From the NCBI GenBank assembly GCA_964473525.1, contig CAYYPK010000041.1, positions 1-54,524 on the forward strand: 54,524 nucleotides of DNA, written 5' to 3'. Below, piece by piece: positions 25,738-32,080 of the stretch. The DNA is from GCA-2687025 sp964473525. Lineage in GTDB: Bacteria > Poribacteria > WGA-4E > GCA-2687025. How positions within the stretch are numbered: position 1 is the first letter of the stretch; each line of letters begins with the position of its first letter. The notes beneath the pieces are model-generated. The model was not told where the DNA came from. It did no database searches and was given only the letters and a program-made list of their open reading frames with translations. A program made the position numbers and the translations under genes.

Positions 25738-25813
25738 GTCATTCTGAGGAGCGGAGCGACGAAGAATCTCGGCGGCTGCGAGTTCGGAGATTCTTCGCTC
25801 CGCTCAGAATGAC
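25738..25813. repeat. 76-nt dispersed hairpin repeat inside the NXR-like operon
   Basis: Two arms face each other: GTCATTCTGAG...GAATCTC (25738-25770) and GAGATTCTTCG...AGAATGAC (25787-25813). The match is near perfect apart from a 6-nt insertion in the left arm. The loop is about 16 nt. One arm resembles the solo unit at 7414-7441. Such 'GTCATTCTGAG-CGAAGAATCTC' hairpins act as REP-like interspersed repeats in other genomes. Here it sits between alpha and the next gene and could attenuate or stabilise the polycistronic RNA. Confidence 0.75.
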
Positions 25814-25882
25814 AAGCTGCGGGCAGCAGGCGGCACATGACATCGGCGGCTAGGAAGCGCTATACCCCAAAGCGGGAGGAAC

Positions 25883-26248
25883 GTGAACGTGCCGAAGGAC
25901 GAGTTTGACCACGACGATCCAATGCAGTTGGTTGGCATGAACATGCCCCCGCTGTCCGACAGGGACATGCTGGAAATGACGCGGGGGCTCATCGACGAAT
26001 ACGTGCGGATGGGATGGGCGGACGACGAGGTGCTCGGCCTGTTCCGTTCGCCGGTTTACCAGATGCCGCACATGATCCTCCGCTCCCAGGGCGAGGAGTA
26101 TGTGCAGGCGGCGCTTGCCGCCGTGCGCGAGCAGTGGGGCGACATCTGGCAGTCGCGAAAGACCGTGATTCACCCAGTACAGACGGATGAGGCCGCCGGC
26201 GACGCGTTCGTGCCGCTGACGTCCGTCGGTCGGTTTGGCGAGAGGTAA
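25883..26248 (+). CDS. small protein between alpha and beta subunit genes
   Basis: A 121-residue acidic protein starting at GTG 25883 with GGGAGGA 2-3 nt upstream. It is mainly alpha-helical by eye (LSDRDMLEMTRGLIDEYVRMGWADDEVLGLF, given here only as its key pattern: acidic residues plus R-M-G-W and L-F-R-S-P). No cysteines, signal peptide or TM. I have seen similar 'DPM-LVG ... MGW ... LFRSP-Y' hypothetical proteins beside molybdoenzyme and ferredoxin genes, but cannot name a family. It sits 6 nt before the beta-subunit gene, so a role in assembly or electron transfer of the complex is likely but inferred. Confidence 0.7.
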   Translation: MNVPKDEFDHDDPMQLVGMNMPPLSDRDMLEMTRGLIDEYVRMGWADDEVLGLFRSPVYQMPHMILRSQGEEYVQAALAAVREQWGDIWQSRKTVIHPVQTDEAAGDAFVPLTSVGRFGER

Positions 26249-26254
26249 AGCAGC

Positions 26255-27511
26255 ATGGCGCAAGTCTACAACTGGCAGCTTGGCCGCGAGATGTCTTACC
26301 CGTACGAGGAGAAGCATCCGTCGTCGCAGTTTGCCTTCGTCTTCAATATCAACCGCTGCCTGGGCTGCCAGACGTGCACTATCGCGTGCAAGTCCACCTG
26401 GACCTTCTCCAAGGGCCAGGAGCACATGTGGTGGAACAACGTCGAGACCAAGCCGTACGGCGGCTACCCGCACTTCTGGGATCAGAAGACGCTGAGGCTG
26501 CTGGAAGACAGCAACCCGGGTGGGCAGGAGTGGCAATCCTCGGACGAAGGTGACGTCTTCAACGGGAAGACCATCTACGAGGCCGCGGATGGACACTACA
26601 ACCCCGAGTCGCAGCAGCGCGTGCTCGGCTACCTGCCGACCGACGAGGAGTGGTCCGCCCCGAACCTCTACGAGGACACTCCCAAGGGTAGGAAAGGCAA
26701 GCGAGACGAATACGACCCCGGCGCCGTGCGCGACGCCGAGCACAAGACGTGGTTCTTCTACCTGCAGCGCATCTGCAACCACTGCACGTATCCCGCGTGC
26801 GTGGCAGCCTGCCCGCGCAAGGCGGTGTACAAGCGCCCCGAGGACGGCATCGTCCTGATCGACCAAGAACGCTGCCGCGGCTACCGCAAGTGCGTCGAGG
26901 CGTGTCCGTACAAGAAGTCGATGTTCCGCCCGACGACGCGCACGTCCGAGAAGTGCGTCGGCTGCTATCCGCGCGTCGAAGGCCTCGACGAGGTGAGCGA
27001 CGGGCAGCCGATGGAAACGCGGTGCATGACCGCGTGCATCGGGAAGATTCGGATGCAGGGTCTCGTCGACACCGACCCCGACACCGGGGACTGGATCGAC
27101 GATCCCCAGAACCCCATGTACTACATGGTGAAGGTCGCCAAGGTTGCGTTGCCACTGTACCCGCAGTTCGGCACGGAGCCAAACGGCTACTACATCCCGC
27201 CGCGTTGGGTGCCGAGGGACTACCTGCGTCAAATGTTCGGCCCGGGCGTCGACGAGGCGTTGGACGCGTACATCGCGCCGTCGCGCGAGCTTCTCGCCGT
27301 GATGGCGCTGTTCCGCGTCAGCCAGACGATCATCTTCCGATACGAGATCGTCGAAGGGCCGAAGGTGTACGAGACGGAGATCAACGGGAAGCCGTGGGAG
27401 ATGTACAACGACACGGTCATCGGCTATGACCGCGACGGCCGCGAGGTCGTGCGGACGACGGTCGAAGAGCCGGTCTACGAGCGCCCCGACAAGCACGCCA
27501 ACTCCATCTAG
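26255..27511 (+). CDS. nxrB: Fe-S beta subunit, NxrB/NarH-like
   Basis: A 418-residue ferredoxin-type electron-transfer subunit. Four cluster motifs are visible: C35xxC38xxC41xxxC45 (NRCLGCQTCTIAC), CNHCTYPACVAACP, CRGYRKCVEACP, and SEKCVGCYPR with a later TRCMTAC. In CRGYRKC the second cysteine position is Tyr, as in NarH-type subunits that hold a [3Fe-4S] cluster there. The N-terminus MAQVYNWQLGREMSYPYEE and GQEHMWWNNVETKPYGGYP strongly recall NxrB. From memory, several NxrB proteins have Asp in place of the last Cys of the first cluster; here it is Cys45. No signal peptide, so it would be carried out with alpha by Tat. It passes electrons from Mo/FS0 to the gamma subunit. Confidence 0.9.
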   Translation: MAQVYNWQLGREMSYPYEEKHPSSQFAFVFNINRCLGCQTCTIACKSTWTFSKGQEHMWWNNVETKPYGGYPHFWDQKTLRLLEDSNPGGQEWQSSDEGDVFNGKTIYEAADGHYNPESQQRVLGYLPTDEEWSAPNLYEDTPKGRKGKRDEYDPGAVRDAEHKTWFFYLQRICNHCTYPACVAACPRKAVYKRPEDGIVLIDQERCRGYRKCVEACPYKKSMFRPTTRTSEKCVGCYPRVEGLDEVSDGQPMETRCMTACIGKIRMQGLVDTDPDTGDWIDDPQNPMYYMVKVAKVALPLYPQFGTEPNGYYIPPRWVPRDYLRQMFGPGVDEALDAYIAPSRELLAVMALFRVSQTIIFRYEIVEGPKVYETEINGKPWEMYNDTVIGYDRDGREVVRTTVEEPVYERPDKHANSI

Positions 27512-27528
27512 TCATCGAAGGGAACAGC

Positions 27529-28350
27529 ATGGGCGCGATGATAGACACGGAAGTGGTGTCGGCGGAGGAGCGGTCGCAATACGCGGAGGCCGCCGTGGCG
27601 CGTAGCGGGATGTATCGGCTATTCGCGGAGGGGCTGGCCTATCCAGAGCCAGCGCCCTGCGAGGCGGTGCGTAGCGGGGAGTTCCACCGCGAACTCGCCA
27701 CCTACGCGGCGTACCTCCCACCGCAGCCCAACGAGGACGAGGCGCTTCGCGAACGGTGCATCGAAGGACTCGCCGGCCTCGCGGAGATCCACGGCTCCGC
27801 CACGACGGACGGGCTGAGCGAGGACTACGGCGCCATCTTCGGACACGCCCTGTCCCGCGATTGCCCTCCGTACGAGACCGAATACGCGGGCGCCCACATC
27901 TTCATGCAGTCGGCGGAGCTCGCCGACATCGGTGGGTTCTACGCGGCGTATGGGTTGGCGATCGACGAAGCGTCGCACGAGCGGCTGGACCACATCAGCC
28001 CCGAGCTCGAGTTCATGCACGTGCTGTGTGAACGCGAAGCGTACGCGCTGAACAACGACCGCGACGAGCAAGCGGAGGCGTGTTCGCAGACGCAGGGACA
28101 GTTCATTGAGGACCACCTGGGGCGGTGGGGACCGTATTTCGCTCAGCTCCTCGCCACGCGCGGGGCAGGGACGGTGTACGGCCACATGGCGCCGATCCTG
28201 GAGTGGTTCCTCTCGTGGGAAACAGAGTACCTCGACGCGACGCCCGACCTCGTAACTGAGATTCAGGCCGCTGCCGAGCCCGAGGACGACGAGGAGCAGT
28301 CGGACATGGGTATGGACAGTGTGGACTGGGTAGGAGACATGACACGATGA
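27529..28350 (+). CDS. TorD/NarJ-type molybdoenzyme chaperone
   Basis: A 273-residue helical cytoplasmic protein of the TorD/DmsD/NarJ superfamily. The central CPPYETEYAGAHIFMQSAELADIGGFYAAYGL (key residues P-Y-E-T-E-Y and F..A..L.D..GFY..FGL-like) and the following DHISPELEFMHVLCERE match the conserved core (P-D-H-x-x-x-E-L-E-F-M). Members bind the Tat signal of the catalytic subunit and hold it until the cofactor is inserted. The acidic tail (AAAEPEDDEEQSDMG) is longer than usual. It lies 18 nt after beta; its stop overlaps the gamma ATG (ATGA). Confidence 0.87.
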   Translation: MGAMIDTEVVSAEERSQYAEAAVARSGMYRLFAEGLAYPEPAPCEAVRSGEFHRELATYAAYLPPQPNEDEALRERCIEGLAGLAEIHGSATTDGLSEDYGAIFGHALSRDCPPYETEYAGAHIFMQSAELADIGGFYAAYGLAIDEASHERLDHISPELEFMHVLCEREAYALNNDRDEQAEACSQTQGQFIEDHLGRWGPYFAQLLATRGAGTVYGHMAPILEWFLSWETEYLDATPDLVTEIQAAAEPEDDEEQSDMGMDSVDWVGDMTR

Positions 28351-29930
28351 CGCGACACCGTATCGCTTTCACAACTGCCCTAGCAGGCATCGTGGGAGCC
28401 GCGACGCTCGCGCTGGCCCCGATAGGGGCGTGGGCGCAGAGCGCTGACGCGGAAACCACGGAGCGCGGTCGCACGCTGTACAAGCAGGAATGCGAGACCT
28501 GCCACGGCGTCGTCGGCAAGGGCGACGGACCCGCCTCGTATCTGCTGTTCCCGAAGCCTCGTGACTTCACCAAGGGCTCGTTCAAGGTACGCACCACCGC
28601 CACGGGGCAGTTGCCTACCGACGAGGATCTGCAGCGGACGCTCGAGCTCGGATTCCCCGGCTCGGGTATGCCGAACTTCGCGCATATCTCTGAAGCGGAT
28701 CGCGCCGAGATGATCGACGTGATGAAGAGCTTCCTGCCAGCCGGTAGGCAGCAGACCGACGAGGTCATCGAACCTCCGCAGCCATCGGCGCCCACCGACG
28801 AACTCATCGCGCAGGGCGGCGAGGTCTACACAATGATGGGCTGCGACCGGTGTCACGGTCCCGAAGGTCGCGCTGACGGTCCTGCGTCCTCGACGCTCAA
28901 GGACGAGTGGGGTAACGCCGCCCGCGCTAACGACTTCACGCGCGGCATCTACAAGGGCGGAGCCACGGACGAGGACATCTACCTGCGGTTCATCACCGGC
29001 ATGATGGGCACCCCGATGCCGTCCTACGGCGGGATCATGACCGACGACCAGGCGTACGCGCTGGTGCACTACGTCAAGTCGCTGGCTGGGGACGTGCCCG
29101 ACGCCGTACAGCCGAAGCACGAGTCGCTCACGGCGGTCCGGGTGTCCGGCTCCGTGCCGGTGGATCCCAAGGATTCCGTGTGGGCAGATGCGCCCGCGAG
29201 CGAACTGCCCGTGATGCTCCTCCATCAGCGGCAGGACGTCATCCATAGCCTCCGCGTGAAGGCGGCGCACAACGGCGCCGATGTGGCCATCTGCTTGGAG
29301 TGGGACGACCCCACGCCAGACATGTCGGTCCTGCGGCACGAAGACTTCAGCGACGCCGTCGCCGTCCAGTTCGCCCTCGGAGCCGACACGACCGTCGAGA
29401 CGCTCACGATGGGCGTCGCCCAGAGCCCGATCAACATCTGGCACTGGCAGGCGGCGCGGCAGATGGACGTCGAGCGGTATCGCGATGTCGAGACGGTCTA
29501 TCCGGGCTTGGCGTCGGACGACTACCCGTGGTCCGGCACCGCCTATCCCAACCAGCCGGAGACCGGAGCGGCGGACTCCATCCCCGTGGCGTCGGACTAC
29601 GAGACCACGTTCATAACCGCCCTAGCAGCCGGGAATCCGGTCTCGAAGCCGGAGGGCGTGCGCGCGGTACACGAACTGAACGCCGCTGGCTTCGGGTCGC
29701 TGACCTCACAGCCTGAGACGGCGCAGAGCGTGGAGGGCGTTGGCGTGTGGGACAACGGCGTCTGGAAGGTCGTCGTGGTTCGCCGCATGAAGTCGACGGA
29801 CAAGCGCGATGCCGACTTCGTCGTGGGAGATTCGATCCCGATGGCGTTCGCTGTCTGGGACGGGTCGCACGGCGACCGCAACGGGCAGAAAGCCGTCACG
29901 AACTGGAACACGCTGACGCTGGCTCCCTAA
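28347..29930 (+). CDS. fused dihaem cytochrome c / ethylbenzene-dehydrogenase-type haem-b gamma subunit
   Basis: A 527-residue exported protein with a Sec signal peptide (cleavage likely after AWA, residue 30). Two cytochrome-c motifs follow: C49-E-T-C52-H53 and C166-D-R-C169-H170, each with a downstream Met ligand candidate (GSGMPNF, GTPMPSY). Residues about 255-525 form an ethylbenzene-dehydrogenase gamma-type domain (PINIWHWQA; FAVWDGSHGDRNGQKAVTNW), which binds haem b in type II enzymes such as NXR, EBDH and DMS dehydrogenase. In most relatives that I know the gamma subunit and the cytochrome c are separate proteins, so this fusion is notable. It would take electrons from beta through haem b to the c-haems and a soluble acceptor. 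Confidence 0.88.
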   Translation: MTRHRIAFTTALAGIVGAATLALAPIGAWAQSADAETTERGRTLYKQECETCHGVVGKGDGPASYLLFPKPRDFTKGSFKVRTTATGQLPTDEDLQRTLELGFPGSGMPNFAHISEADRAEMIDVMKSFLPAGRQQTDEVIEPPQPSAPTDELIAQGGEVYTMMGCDRCHGPEGRADGPASSTLKDEWGNAARANDFTRGIYKGGATDEDIYLRFITGMMGTPMPSYGGIMTDDQAYALVHYVKSLAGDVPDAVQPKHESLTAVRVSGSVPVDPKDSVWADAPASELPVMLLHQRQDVIHSLRVKAAHNGADVAICLEWDDPTPDMSVLRHEDFSDAVAVQFALGADTTVETLTMGVAQSPINIWHWQAARQMDVERYRDVETVYPGLASDDYPWSGTAYPNQPETGAADSIPVASDYETTFITALAAGNPVSKPEGVRAVHELNAAGFGSLTSQPETAQSVEGVGVWDNGVWKVVVVRRMKSTDKRDADFVVGDSIPMAFAVWDGSHGDRNGQKAVTNWNTLTLAP

Positions 29931-29945
29931 GGCCGTCGACGGCCG

Positions 29946-29955
29946 NNNNNNNNNN
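29946..29955. other. assembly gap (10 N)
   Basis: Ten unknown bases follow the palindromic GGCCGTCGACGGCCG directly after the gamma gene. The number is probably a placeholder, so genes may be missing between gamma and the cupredoxin-like gene, and adjacency across the gap is not proven. Confidence 0.97.
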
Positions 29956-30001
29956 CACGTCTGTCCGCCAAAATCCTCACAAGTATTCCCCGGAGAACCA
30001 A

Positions 30002-30976
30002 ATGACGATGTATGGCCTCAAACCGAGCGCAGCGCGCCTGGGTATCGCCGGGCTCGTATCTGTTGGCCTCGCTGTCGGCGCCGTCGCGCAGGACTACTCC
30101 GCAGGCAGTGTCGCCAATGGCGGGTCAATCTCTGGCACGATAACGCTCACGGGCGCAGCCCCGGATCCCGCCGAATTGCCCGTAACGTCGGACGTCGACG
30201 TCTGCGGCGCGGACCACAAGTTAGACGAGACGCTTGTCGTAGACGGAGCGACGTCAGGCATCGCTAATGCCGTCGTCTTCCTCAAGGGCATCAAGAAGGG
30301 CAAGGAGTGGAGTCTCCCCGACGATGGGTTGACGCGCCTTGCCGGGGCGTCCGCTGATCTTGCCGGCGACCTGGTGGACGACGACGTCATCCCCGTCGAG
30401 ATCAAGGAACTGCTGAATACTGTCTTCGTCACGATATCGCCGGACGCCTTCGTGACCGAGGAGAAGGCTGGCGAGCGATGGCTCGTCACCGACGAGGAAA
30501 ACGGGCAGCTCTTCCGACTCCAGACCGACGACGAGGGCCTCGGGGTTTATGCGGCAGCGCTGAACCAGGTTGGCTGCACGTTCACGCCGCACGTCGTCAT
30601 CGCGCCCGCGGAGGGTTCCGTCTACGTCCGCAACAGCGACGCGACGCTGCACAACGTCCACACACACGGCGAGGAAAACGCGCCAGTGAACCGGGCGCAG
30701 CCGCAGTTCCTGAAGCACCTGGCTCTGACCCTGGAGTTCCCCGAATTCGTCAAAGTGACCTGCGACGTGCATAGCTGGATGTCGTCGTGGATCGTCGCCG
30801 CCCCGCATCCCTACTATGCGGTGACGGACGCCGCGGGCGCCTTTTCACTGACGGACGTGCCCGCGGGCACGTACTCCGTGGTTGTCTGGCACGAACGCCT
30901 TGGCGAGACGGAGCAGTCCGTGACCGTCGCTGCTGGCGGGGCTGCCACCATGACGGCTGCGTTCAGCGCTCCGTAG
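30002..30976 (+). CDS. exported cupredoxin-like protein with C-terminal carboxypeptidase-regulatory-like domain
   Basis: A 324-residue protein. ATG 30002 has GGAGA 5 nt upstream and opens a signal peptide ending AVA (about residue 25). A plastocyanin-like domain contains possible type-1 copper ligands: a His in LHNVHTHG, and Cys-x2-His-x2-Met in VTCDVHSWM. The final 70 residues (YYAVTDAAGAFSLTDVPAGTY and VVWHERLG) are a carboxypeptidase-regulatory-like Ig domain. Similar proteins are annotated as 'methylamine utilisation/plastocyanin'. It could accept electrons from the gamma subunit's c-haems, but the C-x2-H-x2-M spacing is unlike plastocyanin (C-x4-H-x4-M or C-x2-H-x4-M), so copper binding needs proof. 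Confidence 0.72.
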   Translation: MTMYGLKPSAARLGIAGLVSVGLAVGAVAQDYSAGSVANGGSISGTITLTGAAPDPAELPVTSDVDVCGADHKLDETLVVDGATSGIANAVVFLKGIKKGKEWSLPDDGLTRLAGASADLAGDLVDDDVIPVEIKELLNTVFVTISPDAFVTEEKAGERWLVTDEENGQLFRLQTDDEGLGVYAAALNQVGCTFTPHVVIAPAEGSVYVRNSDATLHNVHTHGEENAPVNRAQPQFLKHLALTLEFPEFVKVTCDVHSWMSSWIVAAPHPYYAVTDAAGAFSLTDVPAGTYSVVVWHERLGETEQSVTVAAGGAATMTAAFSAP

Positions 30977-30998
30977 GCATCGCAGCGTCGTTCGAATC

Positions 30999-31033
30999 GC
31001 GCGAGGCCCGCCGAGCACAGGCGGGCCTCGCGC
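30999..31033 (+). terminator. strong GC hairpin after the cupredoxin gene
   Basis: A perfect 14-bp stem GCGCGAGGCCCGCC/GGCGGGCCTCGCGC with a 7-nt loop begins 22 nt after the stop codon. There is no U-tract, but its strength and place make it the likely end of the NXR-like transcript. Confidence 0.65.
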
Positions 31034-31232
31034 TGTGCTCGGGCCAGTGTGGCGACGCTCGTATGTGATTCTCGGTCGGCTGCGCTGTTCAGATCAGAGA
31101 CGGCCCGAGTCTGCGCGTCTTGCGGCCCGAGGCGTAGAGCCACCACGGCCATATCCGTCAGCACTCACTAGAATCTGCCGGCCGCGAGCATAGATAGGCG
31201 GATGCGGAGTGAATCGCGCGGACAGGCTGCGG

Positions 31233-32030
31233 CTAGCCCTGGCGGGTGGCGACCCCACGCTGGTGCATCCCGGAGCGCAGGCGGAGCAACGTGCGCGCGT
31301 GTATCTGGCATACGCGCGACTCGGAGATGCTGAGCACCTGCCCGATCTCCTTCAGCGTGAGTTCCTCGAAGTAGTACAGCGTGACCACCGTGCGTTCCTG
31401 GTCGGTCAGCACGTCGATCGCGTCCACGAGCAACTGGCGCACTTCCTCCCAGACGGCGGATTCCGACGGATTCTCCGTGCTCGATCCTGCCGATATGGGC
31501 GCGATGTAGAGGTTCTCTTCCTCGCTCGTGAGGAGCTCCTCGAGCGACAGGCACAACAGACCGCTCACCTCGCCCATGATGGTCTGAAGCTGGCCCTGAG
31601 AGATCTCCATCACCTTGGAGAGCTCCTCGTCCGTGGGCGGGCGGCCGAGAGCCTGCTCCCTTTCGGCGTATGCCGACTCGAGCTTGCGGGCCTTATCTCG
31701 CACGGATCGGGGCACCCAGTCCAGCGCGCGCAGTTCGTCGAGGATGGCGCCACGAATTCGGAAGGACGCGTACGCGGCGAAGTCCTTGCCCATCGCGGGG
31801 TTGAACTTCTCGACGGCGTCTATCAAGCCGAAGAGGCCGGCGCTTTCTAGGTCGTCTATTTCCGCGTGCGACGCGAGCGAACTGACCATACGCAGGACGC
31901 ACGCCTTGACGAGGGGCAGATGGTCGAGAATCAGCTCTTCACGCGCCTTGGGGTCGCCTTCTTGGACGTAGGCGTTCCACACGGCCCGCTTGGCAATCGT
32001 CGGGTTCTCTCTTACTGCCGTCTTAGCCAT
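31233..32030 (-). CDS. fliA: sigma factor of the FliA/WhiG family
   Basis: A 265-residue sigma-28-type factor. Region 2 reads IDDLESAGLFGLIDAVEKFNPAMGKDFAAYAS (key motif DL-G--GL-DA--KF-P), followed by RIRGAILDELRALDWVPRSVR, the family's hallmark. Region 4 is LTDQERTVVTLYYFEELTLKEIGQVLSISESRVCQIHAR with the expected helix-turn-helix. ATG 32030 is used; a GTG at 32042 would add four residues. Lies 50 nt downstream of flhA on the same strand, so the two form an operon; FliA directs late flagellar genes. No anti-sigma factor FlgM is recognisable here. Confidence 0.9.
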   Translation of the reverse strand: MAKTAVRENPTIAKRAVWNAYVQEGDPKAREELILDHLPLVKACVLRMVSSLASHAEIDDLESAGLFGLIDAVEKFNPAMGKDFAAYASFRIRGAILDELRALDWVPRSVRDKARKLESAYAEREQALGRPPTDEELSKVMEISQGQLQTIMGEVSGLLCLSLEELLTSEEENLYIAPISAGSSTENPSESAVWEEVRQLLVDAIDVLTDQERTVVTLYYFEELTLKEIGQVLSISESRVCQIHARTLLRLRSGMHQRGVATRQG

Positions 32031-32080
32031 ATCGCGGCTCACTACTCAGCGCGGGGCGGTCATCGTCGGTTAACGAACTG

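Noticed and set aside
29747..30976. One long plus-strand frame running from the gamma gene through the N gap into the cupredoxin gene
   Set aside because: It crosses ten unknown bases and is out of register with gamma; the cupredoxin has its own ribosome site and signal peptide at 30002.
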